This document shows, piece by piece, positions 25,681-33,432 of a stretch of 33,432 bases of DNA. Position numbers and translations under genes: made by a program. Under the pieces are notes generated by a model, which made no database searches, was not told the DNA's origin, and saw nothing but the letters and a program-made list of their open reading frames with translations. This DNA comes from Chroococcidiopsidaceae cyanobacterium YX2bin18 (GTDB lineage: Bacteria; Cyanobacteriota; Cyanobacteriia; Cyanobacteriales; Chroococcidiopsidaceae): contig JAUJND010000053.1 in assembly GCA_030446505.1 (NCBI GenBank), positions 1 through 33,432 of the forward strand. The letters run 5' to 3'. Every line of letters begins with the position of its first letter. The stretch's first letter is position 1.

Positions 25681-25772
25681 TTACGCAGTTGGACGCAGTA
25701 ATGTCATTCTGAGCGGTAGCGAAGAATCTCTGGGATGCTTCACTGCGTTCAGCATGACATTCAACTGCGTAA
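25681..25772. repeat. Nested palindromic element (MITE-like)
   Basis: Outer arms TTACGCAGTTG (25681-25691) and CAACTGCGTAA (25762-25772) pair perfectly. Inside, ATGTCAT (25701-25707) pairs with ATGACAT (25754-25760), followed by imperfect TCTGAGCGGTAGCGAAG against CTTCACTGCGTTCAGC around AATCTCTGGGATG. The inner part has the look of the widely scattered 'CATTCTGAGCG...AGCGAAG AATCT' bacterial repeat. No coding capacity. Confidence 0.7.
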
Positions 25773-26213
25773 CTCCTAAGGGTTTCAGGCAAACACTTTT
25801 TATTGAGTCAGCTTAGACAACGAAGGGAAGCTAGTAGGCTTTCAGGCATTCCTATAGCAGATTCATCCTGCTCAGCAACGCCCGCTTTCAATCTGAATAT
25901 AAGTAAGGGTACTTAGGGCGGAGAAGGATGCTTCATTGTCCCTTCCCCTCTATACTCCTAACTCCTTGAATCCCTTCTGGATCTCCAAGTCTTGCCTGTC
26001 CCCTGCTGTTTCTTTTCAGGCAATTTCATTAAGGTAGCCTTATCCGACAAATCTAAAAGGAATTTAACGCTACTTCTGCTTTGCATCCAAGCGAGATTTT
26101 ACTGAGAACTTCGCCTGAGTTTAAGATATCTTTACAATTAGTTCAGTGAATATACGGTAGCAGAGTTTAGTTTTTTATAGATATGCAACTAATAGTTTTA
26201 CACTGAGGTTTTT

Positions 26214-26237
26214 CTGCAAGGGGCAAGCCCCTTGCAG
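26214..26237. repeat. 24-base near-perfect palindrome
   Basis: CTGCAAGGGGC (26214-26224), AA, GCCCCTTGCAG (26227-26237). It lies about 85 bases past the rlmD stop. On the minus strand it is followed by AAAAACC rather than a T-run, so it is not a standard intrinsic terminator. Confidence 0.5.
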
Positions 26238-26321
26238 GTTGCTTATTCCCCAAACTACGTCAAAACTCAGACAGGTTTGCTCTATTTGAGCGTGTATTTG
26301 AAAGCAGTGACTAGAGAAACT

Positions 26322-27674
26322 TTATAGCGTTAGGAAAGCAGCACATTCCACATGAGCCGTTTGCGGAAAGAAATCTGCTGGTTGGACTCTATTTAAATGA
26401 TATTTTCCTGTCTGACAAAGCAGTTTGAGGTCACGAGCGAGGGTAGCAGGTTTACAACTGACGTAGACGATGCGACGAGGTAAAGCTTGTAATAAACTTT
26501 TGATAACAGTGCGATCGCATCCCTTACGCGGCGGATCAAGTAGCACAACATCTGGCGTTATTCCCAGTTGCGGCAGTAATTTCTCCACTGCTCCGGCCTG
26601 AAACATGACATTAGTGATGCGATTAAGTTGAGCATTTAACTCGGCTTGCTCTACTGCTTGGGGTTGCACCTCTAACCCAATCGCTTGCCGCACTTGCGCT
26701 GCCAGTGGCAAGGTTAATGTGCCAATACCACAATAAGCATCAACTAGTAGTTCATCACCTTGTAAGTTCAGCTGCTGCATAATCATTTGTAACAATGCTT
26801 CAGCTGTTTCCGTATAAACTTGAAAAAATGTGTCAGGTCGCACCTGAAATTCAAGCCCAGCAAACTGCTCCACCAAGTAATCTTGCCCAGCAATACAACG
26901 AGTCTCGGTTCCAAATATGGCATTTGTGCGCTCGGAGTTACGATTTAGCAACACGCCCACTAACTGGGGATAGCGATTTAACCACTCTTGCGCTTGGTCG
27001 GCAATTCCTGGTAAATTCCAGTCCTTAACTACCAAAGTCAGCAGCATCTCTCCAGTACGACGACCAATCCGCAGCGCTAGGTGACGCACTTGCCCTTTGT
27101 GATGCCGTTCATCGTAAACTGTCCACCCCCGTTGCTGGATGTCCTGCTTCACTGCTAGAAGTGGATTTAAGCGCGAATCTTGTACAGGGCATTGATTTAA
27201 ATTAATTAGTTGGTGGCTGCCTTTTTGGTAGTAACCAGCTTGCACTTGATTCGTAGCTGATCTGCCTAGAGGATACGTAGCTTTATTGCGATAGCTCAAA
27301 GCCGAGGGAGCTACTAGAACAGGATTAACTGGAGGGTTGTTGAATCCGCCAATGCGTTCGAGAACTTGGATTACTTGATTTCGTTTCGCTTCTAGCTGGT
27401 ACTCGTAGGAAATATGTTGCCACTGGCAACCGCCACACTTATCTGCCACAATGCAGCTAGGTCGGGTACGATGAGTAGATGCTGCTAATAGCTGGTGTAG
27501 CTTGCCGTGAGCGTATTCGGGTTTGACGTACATCAGCCGCACCAAACCGCGATCGCCTGGAACCGTATCTGGGACAAACACTACGCGCTCATTCCAGCGT
27601 CCAACACCCTCACCAGTGTCACTTCAGGTCAGCGATCACCTTCAACTAACTGACCTTTGCCACTGCGTACTCAT
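26322..27674 (-). CDS. rlmD: RlmD/RumA-type 23S rRNA (uracil-C5) methyltransferase, N-terminus frameshifted
   Basis: The clean frame (from 27581, 419 residues) has the Fe-S cysteines C-x5-C-x2-C in SCIVADKCGGCQWQH and a fourth in NLNQCPVQ, the SAM-binding loop LVDAYCGIGTLTLPLA, LLDPPRKGC, and the catalytic cysteine in VYVSCKPATLARDL. It methylates uracil C5 in 23S rRNA. The usual N-terminal TRAM domain lies upstream, from ATG 27674 (MSTQWQ, then SDTGEGVGRWNERVVFVPDT), but indels near 27655 and 27625 break it from the rest. As written, translation from 27581 would give a TRAM-truncated protein. Divergent from apcD with about 100 bases between starts. Confidence 0.88.
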
Positions 27675-27778
27675 GATCCCAGTATTGAGTGATTCTTTAA
27701 TTGACATTATTCCCTCTCTTTATTTGTGTGCGGGGACTAGTTAAACTACAAATAATATTCTGTGACATTCCATTAATT

Positions 27779-28264
27779 ATGAGTGTAGTTAGCCAAGTTA
27801 TTCTCAAAGCCGACGACGAACTTCGTTATCCTAGCAGCGGCGAACTTAAGAACATTAACGAGTATTTGCAAACCGGCGAACAGCGGATGCGAATTGCTAC
27901 CACGCTAGCGGAAAATGAGAAGAAGATTATTCAACAAGCCAGTAAACAGCTTTGGCAGAAACGCCCGGACTTTATTGCGCCTGGTGGAAATGCCTATGGT
28001 GAGAAGCAACGAGCACTCTGTTTGCGTGATTATGGGTGGTACTTGCGCCTAATCACCTATGGGGTACTTGCGGGTGAAATAGGACCGATTGAAAAAATTG
28101 GTTTGATTGGGGTACGGGAAATGTACAATTCCCTGGGTGTTCCTGTGCCAGGGATGGTGGAATCGATCCGTTGTTTGAAACAAGCCTCCCTCGACTTATT
28201 AAGCGCAGAAGACGCAGCCGAAGCAGCACCTTACTTTGATTATCTCTTGCAGGGGATGTCTTAA
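27779..28264 (+). CDS. apcD: Allophycocyanin-B alpha subunit
   Basis: A 161-residue phycobiliprotein starting at ATG 27779 ([20 protein letters not shown]); the longer frame to 27701 lacks similarity. The bilin-binding cysteine is C81 in [20 protein letters not shown]. The sequence is of ApcD type, not ApcA, as in '[20 protein letters not shown]'. ApcD is a minor core component and terminal emitter that passes excitation energy from the phycobilisome to photosystem I (and II) and matters for state transitions. As usual, it is not in the apcABC cluster. Confidence 0.93.
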   Translation: MSVVSQVILKADDELRYPSSGELKNINEYLQTGEQRMRIATTLAENEKKIIQQASKQLWQKRPDFIAPGGNAYGEKQRALCLRDYGWYLRLITYGVLAGEIGPIEKIGLIGVREMYNSLGVPVPGMVESIRCLKQASLDLLSAEDAAEAAPYFDYLLQGMS

Positions 28265-28399
28265 TACATCAGCTTTTAGCTTCAATTCCCCACGAATAGT
28301 AACTTTGGCTAGTTATCTGTCAGGTTTCTCAGAAAACGTGGGGAAATTTTATTGCTGTACAGATTTATCAAAATAGTTAAATTAAAATAATTAGGTGAG

Positions 28400-28879
28400 A
28401 TGGAAATCAAAATGCTAATTTCTCAAATCAATCGATATATCAGGTCTGTTGTAGTCTTGTTTGTAGCGATCGCAGTTATTTTGCTAACCACTTCGACCGC
28501 AGCAGCTGAAAACGCTTTAGCAATTACGGTGTACCGTGATCCATCCTGTAGCTGTTGCGGTGGTTGGATAAATTATTTGACTATCCAAGGATTTCAACCA
28601 AAGAATGTGTTGACATCGGATATGAATGCCCTTAAACGGCAATACGGTGTACCGAATGATTTAGTATCCTGCCACACAGCAGTGATTGACGGGTATGTCA
28701 TTGAAGGACACGTTCCTGCGGATAACATCAAACGTCTGTTAGCAGAGCAGCCTAATGTAACAGGTATTGCTGTTCCGGGAATGCCAATTGGTACACCTGG
28801 TATGGAATCTGGAGATATTCGAGAACCCTTCACTGTATTATCGTTTGATCAACAGGGAAACACAGAAGCCTTCAATTAG
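28400..28879 (+). CDS. DUF411 periplasmic metal-binding protein
   Basis: A 159-residue protein with an N-terminal signal (YIRSVVVLFVAIAVILLTTS then TAAAEN, cleavage near residue 36). The mature part begins ITVYRDPSCSCCGGWINYL; the C-x-C-C cluster and later 'VSCHTAVIDGYVIEGHVPAD' are the DUF411 hallmarks. Members are linked to copper handling and lie near Cop genes in many bacteria; binding through the Cys cluster is inferred. No copper genes are seen here. An ATG at 28412 is an alternative start. Confidence 0.85.
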   Translation: MEIKMLISQINRYIRSVVVLFVAIAVILLTTSTAAAENALAITVYRDPSCSCCGGWINYLTIQGFQPKNVLTSDMNALKRQYGVPNDLVSCHTAVIDGYVIEGHVPADNIKRLLAEQPNVTGIAVPGMPIGTPGMESGDIREPFTVLSFDQQGNTEAFN

Positions 28880-29065
28880 TAATCGTTTTAGGCATAGAGG
28901 TAAGTTTAAACACGATTACGGTATGCAACTTAGGAAATATCCTTTTAAAAAGATGTCCACATAAATCAAGGCTTTAAGGATCGTCTGCCAGAAACTATTT
29001 ACCTAGATCTGCTAGATATTTGAATTTAGTGTTTGAGTTCTAGAAATGAAAGAGGGGGTCGTAGA

Positions 29066-30307
29066 GTGAATAGAACTACGATGGACAGGGAACAATTGGT
29101 TGATTCAAACATCCGTCCTGGGGACTGGTCATGGTCTTTCTGGCCTCTTGTACCCCTGTATCCTTATGGGAGGCGGCGGACACTCCGGCAAGAAGTAGTA
29201 AAAGACACAATTTGGACTTTCGACCAGATCCAGGGCATTATTTACACTGTTGTACCGATCCGAATGACTGTGGTGAAGCTCGAAGCAGGTGGTCTGCTTG
29301 TCTATGCACCGATCGCTCCGACAAGAGAATGTATCCGTCTTGTTAAAGAGTTAGTGGCTAAACATGGCGATGTTAAATACATTATTCTGCCAACTAGTTC
29401 CGGCTTAGAGCACAAAGTCTGCGTCGGACCGTTTGCTAGATGCTTTCCTTTAGCCCAGGTTTTTGTTGCTCCTAACCAGTGGAGTTTTCCACTGAACCTG
29501 CCACTTAGTTGGCTTGGCTTCCCCCACAAGAGGACTTACATACTTCCAGAAGATAGTAGCCAGGCTCCTTTTGCTTCAGAGTTTAGATACGCTGTACTGG
29601 ACATCAATCTGGGACGGGGTTCGTTTGGGGAAGTTGCCTTGTTTCACAAGCGATCACGCACTCTACTCGTAACCGACGCAGTGCTTTCAGTGCCAGAGGA
29701 GCCACCAGCAATTGTCCAAATTGACCCGTATCCCTTACTATTTCACGCCAGGGACAGTGCATTGGATGTCATTGAGAACAATGAGGCAAACCGCCGCAAG
29801 GGATGGCAGCGCATCTCACTGTTTTCCATTTACTTCCGACCAAGCGTGTTGGAGATGGTCGGACTATGGCAAGCAATTCGTGATGCCTTCAAAGCACCAA
29901 ACCACTCACGGAAGGCGTATTTCGGTTTATTCCCCTTTAAATGGCATGAGAATTGGCAGCAGTCATTTGCTGCCCTACGTGGGGATGGGCGTTTATTTGT
30001 AGCACCAATTCTGCAAACCCTTATTTTTAACCAAGCACCAAGGCAAGTGCTCGACTGGGCAGACAAGGTGGCAAACTGGGATTTCCAGCGAATTATCCCC
30101 TGTCACTTTGATTCGCCTGTTGAGGCAGGTTCGTATCAGTTCCGGCAAGCGTTCTCCTTTCTTGAGAAGAAACCTGCTATGAGTGAGTATTTATTCGGAA
30201 CTAAAAACCAGCCACTACCTAAAGAAGACTTTGAATTTATCAGGCAACTTGAAGGAGATTTGCTCAAGCGCGGCATCGCAACTCCACCGAGAGAAAAAGT
30301 AGACTAA
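29066..30307 (+). CDS. DUF4336 protein (metallo-beta-lactamase-like fold)
   Basis: About 413 residues of the DUF4336 family, found in cyanobacteria and plant plastids. 'WSFWPLVPLYPYGRRRT', 'LVYAPIAPTRECIRLVKELV', 'YIILPTSSGLEHKVCVGPFA' and 'IIPCHFDSPVEAG' are the family blocks; the HK..GPFA and C-H-F-D-S parts sit where metal ligands lie in metallo-beta-lactamase folds, so hydrolase activity is possible but unproven. Start choice: GTG 29066 follows AGAGGGGG at a good distance; ATG 29081 (MDREQLV) is the alternative, and a TTG at 29033 is less likely. Frame is clean. Confidence 0.82.
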   Translation: MNRTTMDREQLVDSNIRPGDWSWSFWPLVPLYPYGRRRTLRQEVVKDTIWTFDQIQGIIYTVVPIRMTVVKLEAGGLLVYAPIAPTRECIRLVKELVAKHGDVKYIILPTSSGLEHKVCVGPFARCFPLAQVFVAPNQWSFPLNLPLSWLGFPHKRTYILPEDSSQAPFASEFRYAVLDINLGRGSFGEVALFHKRSRTLLVTDAVLSVPEEPPAIVQIDPYPLLFHARDSALDVIENNEANRRKGWQRISLFSIYFRPSVLEMVGLWQAIRDAFKAPNHSRKAYFGLFPFKWHENWQQSFAALRGDGRLFVAPILQTLIFNQAPRQVLDWADKVANWDFQRIIPCHFDSPVEAGSYQFRQAFSFLEKKPAMSEYLFGTKNQPLPKEDFEFIRQLEGDLLKRGIATPPREKVD

Positions 30308-30603
30308 TAGTGTATTGGACTAGAAAGTGCGATTACTTATAGAATCAGATCCTTAGTAATAGTTTATCAAACGGTGTTTTCACTACAAGCAAGGATGAAA
30401 TTTATACAATAATGGGGATGTTACAGGTAACATCCCCAACACACTTCATCTACTTCAAGTTCATTTGTAGCAATTGTGTGCTTCCAACTGACGTAGGCTA
30501 ACCTTTAGTTCTAGCAACTTGCAAATGCTGTTCTAAGTTCTCTTGGATGTTAATCCAATGACTTATACCTGCTTGCTGAAAGCGTTGATTGCCCTACTAC
30601 TGT
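30308..30603. other. Intergenic region with an 11-bp palindrome
   Basis: No gene. 30414-30437 is GGGGATGTTAC, AG, GTAACATCCCC, a perfect inverted repeat about 107 bases past the DUF4336 stop. It could end that transcript, but only a weak T content follows. Nothing else recognised. Confidence 0.45.
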
Positions 30604-30756
30604 CTACAGATTAATTCCTACTTCCGATGCTGCTCGCTGTAACATCGATTGAGAACGATTTTGCAGTTTTTGGCTGCGCTCTTTCATCAATAAACGAGCT
30701 TGAGCAGACACAGAACGATTGTCACTGGATTGAATACCGAGATAGTTAAAATTCAT
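30604..30756 (-). CDS. Small ORF of 50 residues, unknown
   Basis: From ATG 30756 the frame reads MNFNYLGIQSSDNRSVSAQA, then a basic, helix-prone stretch (RLLMKERSQKLQNRSQSMLQ) and ends RAASEVGINL with TAG at 30604-30606. The start is preceded on the minus strand by AGAAAGAGGCGAAA, a good ribosome site at the right distance, which makes it more likely to be real than a chance frame. No family recognised. Confidence 0.4.
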   Translation of the reverse strand: MNFNYLGIQSSDNRSVSAQARLLMKERSQKLQNRSQSMLQRAASEVGINL

Positions 30757-30995
30757 TTTCGCCTCTTTCTGGTTCGTATGGTATTGAATGAGGCGCGTTC
30801 CTTCGGGTAATGTATCCCTACTTCCGTCTCTTAACAGAAGAGATGAACGATTTATCCTATATTAAGGATATCAATCCTGTTTTCAATCTGACTTCTACCA
30901 CTGGGTGGAGCTTTGATATCTACCTATAGTGTAGAGGCGAAGTTAGCTCAATTGTCTACATCCGCAGGCAACTAAAAAGGTACTCAAATTTTCTC
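30757..30995. other. Spacer between the small ORF and the site-2 protease gene
   Basis: About 240 bases with no gene. A weak hairpin TCTCTTAACAGAAGAGA lies at 30827-30843 and an imperfect repeat ATCCT-ATATTAAGGAT at 30855-30870. It should hold the promoter for the small minus-strand ORF. Confidence 0.35.
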
Positions 30996-32201
30996 CTACG
31001 ATTTAGTTGCATTAGCGACTCCTGTAGGAAACTTGGCTAACGCACCTAACTCCAAACCTGGTGGATAGCTGCCTTCTTCTTTAACTCGCTTAATTTCTGC
31101 ATCGGTTATCCGTAATTTTAACTTCTGTGCTATTACCCGCACAATATCACCGATCAATCAATCAGCCACAGCCCCAGCTGGGGAAAGAACTGTAATTCGA
31201 GGTAATTGTTCTAGTTGATTAATTACTTCAACTAGAGAGGTTGATTCAGTAACACTGGGAATTTCTGTCAATGGGTGGACGATACTTTGCAAAGTGTGGG
31301 TCTCCCACTGACTGCGTTCGCAAGAGCGCAAATCGTCAACTGAAACCATACCTCGGTAACGCCCATCGGAAGCCGCAAAATAAACTGGTTGTGGGTTGTT
31401 TTCTAGCAGGTACAAGTCTGCAAACGATCGCAGTGTCTGCTCTGCATCTACGACTCGAAAATCACTGTTCATAGCATCAGCGGCGGTAAGCTGAAGCAAG
31501 GTTTCTTGCACAGTAGTTACACGGTCATAGGTACTAGCATTGCGGATGCCAAACCATCCGAGTAGCACAATCCATAAGCCAGTCACTAACTGACCTGTAA
31601 ACCAATCTACTGCCATGCCAGTAGCGATCGCTAACCACCCTAGAATTTGCCCCGCACGAGCCGCCCAATGTACTGCTTGAAAGCGATTTCCTGTAGCTTT
31701 CCACAGCGCTGCTTTTAAGATCTGTCCACCATCTAAAGGCAAGCCAGGAATTAAGTTAAACAGTGCCAGCACCAAGTTAATTTTCCCCAACTCACCTACC
31801 AATACACTAGCTAGGCTAGACGCGGGCAAGATATAAGCTAGTCCAGTGAGTAGCACAGACAGGACAATACTTACGGCGGGACCTGTGATCGCTACTTGAA
31901 AAGCTTGTCCTGGGCTTTTAGATTCTTCTTCAATCGCAGCGATACCGCCAAAGAAAAATAAGGTAATTGACTTAACGTTAATACCTTGCGATCGCGCTAC
32001 TAAACTATGACCAAGTTCATGCAATAATACTGAGCCAAACAGTAGCAGTGCCATGACTATCCCAGCACTCCAACCTAGAACAGTCCCCCATTGCAAGTAA
32101 GCTAACCCAAAGTTAATGGTTGCAAATGCTAGAATCACAAACCACAAGGGGTCTAAAAACAGCGGAATTCCAAATAAAGACCCAATTCGTACTGTCTGCA
32201 T
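30996..32201 (-). CDS. Site-2 protease family protein (M50) with CBS region; in-frame TGA near the C-terminus
   Basis: Intramembrane zinc metalloprotease. Residue block LLHELGHSLVARSQG carries HExxH; NLIPGLPLDGGQIL is the second conserved M50 motif with the metal-binding Asp. Membrane segments surround them (FVILAFATINFGLAYL, VMALLLFGSVLL, VAITGPAVSIVLSVLLTGLA and others). The C-terminal third has CBS-type sequence (DAMNSDFRVVDAEQTLRSFA). The literal frame ends at TGA 31158-31160, but the same frame continues LIGDIVRVIAQKLKLRITDA then EEGSYPPGLELGALAKF to TAG at 30996-30998. The TGA lies in a TGAT-type tandem repeat. Substrate unknown; possibly membrane-bound anti-sigma factors or regulators. 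Confidence 0.86.
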
Positions 32202-32504
32202 GGAATTTTCCTAACAAAGATTTTTAATGGAAAGACTAGATATTACTTGCGTTTTATCCAAAAATGATCTGAGTCACTCTAATTTCTAGAATAAATAACA
32301 GTGCAAATAATTAAGATTGGCACTCTTTCGCGCTAACCGTACTTTGCTTTAAGGCAAATGCTACTGTACCTGATGCCAAAAGATTGCTGCTACCTAAGCA
32401 AATACCCTAAATTTAAGGAGCAAGCCACATAGCCGCTATCACCAGCTAAGCGGATTGCTCCTTTATACGGATAACCGCATCAAAACACGATTGCTGCCAG
32501 TAGG
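32202..32504. other. Spacer between psaK and the site-2 protease gene
   Basis: About 300 bases with no gene, apart from the hairpin at 32417-32461. The part before the protease ATG (32202-32300) is AT-rich and should contain its promoter; no clear box seen. Confidence 0.4.
32417..32461 (-). terminator. Hairpin after psaK, candidate terminator
   Basis: GGAGCAA (32417-32423) pairs with TTGCTCC (32455-32461), with inner CCGCT (32433-32437) and AGCGG (32449-32453). It lies about 45 bases past the psaK stop, and on the minus strand TTAAATTTAGGG follows. A strong hairpin with only a modest T-run; good position for psaK termination. Confidence 0.45.
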
Positions 32505-32780
32505 CTACTTCAGAATACCGAGGATATTCAGGCTCAAAACCGCGCCAATGCCGAATATATGACCAGCACTCATTGACGCGAGGAATGCACCAACGCTGGG
32601 ATTATTGAACACCTCCGGAAAAGGTAGGGGCATCTTAGGTCCAGTATGAGGAAAGCGAATCGTCCGGGGAATAATCAAAAGAAAAAGTAAAGAAAGACCC
32701 ACGATAACTGCTGTCCCTGTGAAACTCCACGTAAAAGTATCAGGTGCAGTTGGTTGGACTTCTGCTTGTGCTAGTAACAT
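32505..32780 (-). CDS. psaK: Photosystem I subunit PsaK
   Basis: About 91 residues from ATG 32780 (MLLAQAEVQPTAPDTFTWSF), which is a better fit to PsaK size than the longer frame to 32837. Two membrane segments are seen: FTGTAVIVGLSLLFLLIIP (about 19-37) and the C-terminal 'MSAGHIFGIGAVLSLNILGI', with GHI-x-G-x-G typical of PsaK. The loop between has 'IRFPHTGPKMPLPFPEVFNN'. PsaK lies at the edge of photosystem I and helps bind antenna chlorophyll and couple phycobilisomes. It could be a PsaK2-type isoform used under high light; this cannot be decided here. Confidence 0.83.
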   Translation of the reverse strand: MLLAQAEVQPTAPDTFTWSFTGTAVIVGLSLLFLLIIPRTIRFPHTGPKMPLPFPEVFNNPSVGAFLASMSAGHIFGIGAVLSLNILGILK

Positions 32781-32907
32781 TAATTTAATCAAGGTTCTTA
32801 CTCCAAAAAAACGGATATCAACAATAAGGATTATCAAAATTGCTGACCACAGGACTAGTATCTGTTTTAAGAGTTAACACTTACTTTACTTTTTGATACA
32901 AATTTAA

Positions 32908-33432
32908 ATGCGAATTAAGATTTGCGGCATTACTCAACCAGAGCAGGGGTGGGCGATCGCCACTTTAGGAGCTACTGCTCTTGGCTTCATCTGTGTCCCA
33001 ACCTCCCCTCGCTACGTGAGTCCCAAACAAATCCAGGTAGTGGTGGAACAATTACCAGAAGATATTGATCGAATCGGTGTTTTTGTCAACGTTACTTTGA
33101 AAGAAATTTGGCAAACGGTTACTACTTGTGGTTTGACAGGTGTGCAGTTGCACGGAGACGAATCGCCGGAATTTTGCCATCAGCTACGCTCTTTTCTACC
33201 CAATATAGAAATAATTAAAGCTCTAAGAGTGCAGAGTTTACAAGCGCTACTTCAAGCAGATGTTTACACAAGCTGGGTAGATACGCTGCTACTGGATGCC
33301 TACCATCCACAGCAATTAGGTGGCACTGGTAAGACTTTAGATTGGGCTAGTCTAAAGCAGTTTCAACCTGATTGTCCTTGGTTACTAGCTGGGGGACTGA
33401 CACCAAACAATGTTTTAGATGCGCTAAATCAG
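32908..33432 (+). CDS. trpF: Phosphoribosylanthranilate isomerase (TrpF), 5' part, runs off the window
   Basis: Begins [20 protein letters not shown] at ATG 32908, the canonical TrpF start with catalytic Cys in KICGI. Further along are [45 protein letters not shown], the catalytic Asp region '[20 protein letters not shown]', and '[11 protein letters not shown]'. The (beta/alpha)8 enzyme converts PRA to CdRP in tryptophan synthesis. 175 codons are present and open to the right edge; about 35-45 more are expected. No clear ribosome site precedes the ATG. Divergent from psaK. Confidence 0.93.
   Translation, partial: MRIKICGITQPEQGWAIATLGATALGFICVPTSPRYVSPKQIQVVVEQLPEDIDRIGVFVNVTLKEIWQTVTTCGLTGVQLHGDESPEFCHQLRSFLPNIEIIKALRVQSLQALLQADVYTSWVDTLLLDAYHPQQLGGTGKTLDWASLKQFQPDCPWLLAGGLTPNNVLDALNQ

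Larger units (their letters stand above)
25297..26321. other. 1-kb spacer with nested palindromic repeats
   Basis: No convincing gene. The open frame at 25373-25591 has no ribosome site and no recognisable family. The region holds a palindrome CCCTTATAAGGG (25662-25673), a nested palindromic element (25681-25772) and a 24-base palindrome (26214-26237). The rest is unremarkable, with some pyrimidine-rich tracts at 25935-26020. It probably also contains the promoter of the minus-strand ATPase gene near 25300-25370. Confidence 0.45.

Noticed and set aside
26214..26237. Intrinsic terminator for rlmD
   Set aside because: Strong stem but followed by an A-run, not a T-run, on the relevant strand; kept only as a palindrome.
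1..33432. CRISPR arrays, rRNA or tRNA genes, phage modules
   Set aside because: No regularly spaced direct repeats, no rRNA or tRNA cores and no phage structural genes were seen on either strand.

Overview
The window is chromosomal DNA from a cyanobacterium. It carries an allophycocyanin-B gene (apcD), a photosystem I psaK, a CpcS/CpeS-type phycobilin lyase, an SphR-SphS phosphate two-component system, many conserved cyanobacterial unknowns (DUF2499, DUF3593, DUF4336, DUF2232 types), and frequent HIP1 octamers (GCGATCGC, for example at 1260-1267, doubled near 3815 and 11116). Short degenerate repeats and palindromes between genes suggest a large-genome lineage such as Nostocales or Chroococcidiopsidales, but the order cannot be fixed from this sequence alone.

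Layout. 1-1600 is a graveyard of defence and toxin-antitoxin genes on the minus strand: a chimeric remnant (Ntn-hydrolase-like protein joined to the tail of a type I restriction subunit), an apparently intact MntA-HepT pair, and a frameshifted VapB with only a stub of VapC. 1852-5054 (plus) holds a Crp-family regulator, a broken universal stress protein, a DUF2232-type membrane protein and a broken CobT-like gene. 5092-6970 (minus) holds a coiled-coil protein and a degenerate IS605-type tnpB. 7260-11446 holds a phycobilin lyase-like gene, a PotD-like lipoprotein, a secreted unknown, a ferredoxin-type aldo/keto reductase and a bifunctional nuclease. 11763-15789 holds riboflavin synthase, an M23 peptidase, biotin ligase and a PgeF/YfiH-type gene. 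After an 800-bp non-coding stretch come csaB, DUF2499-DUF3593-hisA, sphR-sphS-phoU, asnS, two small conserved genes, an RsbW-like ATPase, a 1-kb repeat-bearing spacer, rlmD, apcD, a DUF411 protein, a DUF4336 protein, a small orphan ORF, a site-2 protease, psaK, and the 5' part of trpF running off the right edge.

Many otherwise well-conserved genes (asnS, hisA, birA, phoU, cobT-like, pgeF, M23 peptidase, USP, rlmD 5' end) are interrupted by one-base indels, mostly at short homopolymer runs, while long neighbours (sphS, csaB, DUF4336 gene, aldo/keto reductase) are clean. Loss of asnS and hisA would be serious, so base-calling or assembly error is the first explanation to test; real decay is the second. 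I give the full gene extents, not only the longest surviving frame.

The most interesting structure is an in-frame 84-nt imperfect palindrome inside birA, directly before the conserved lysine of the biotin-binding motif. A second short palindrome interrupts tnpB. Together with palindromes between genes at 12476, 25681, 26214 and 30414, they point to active small palindromic elements in this genome.
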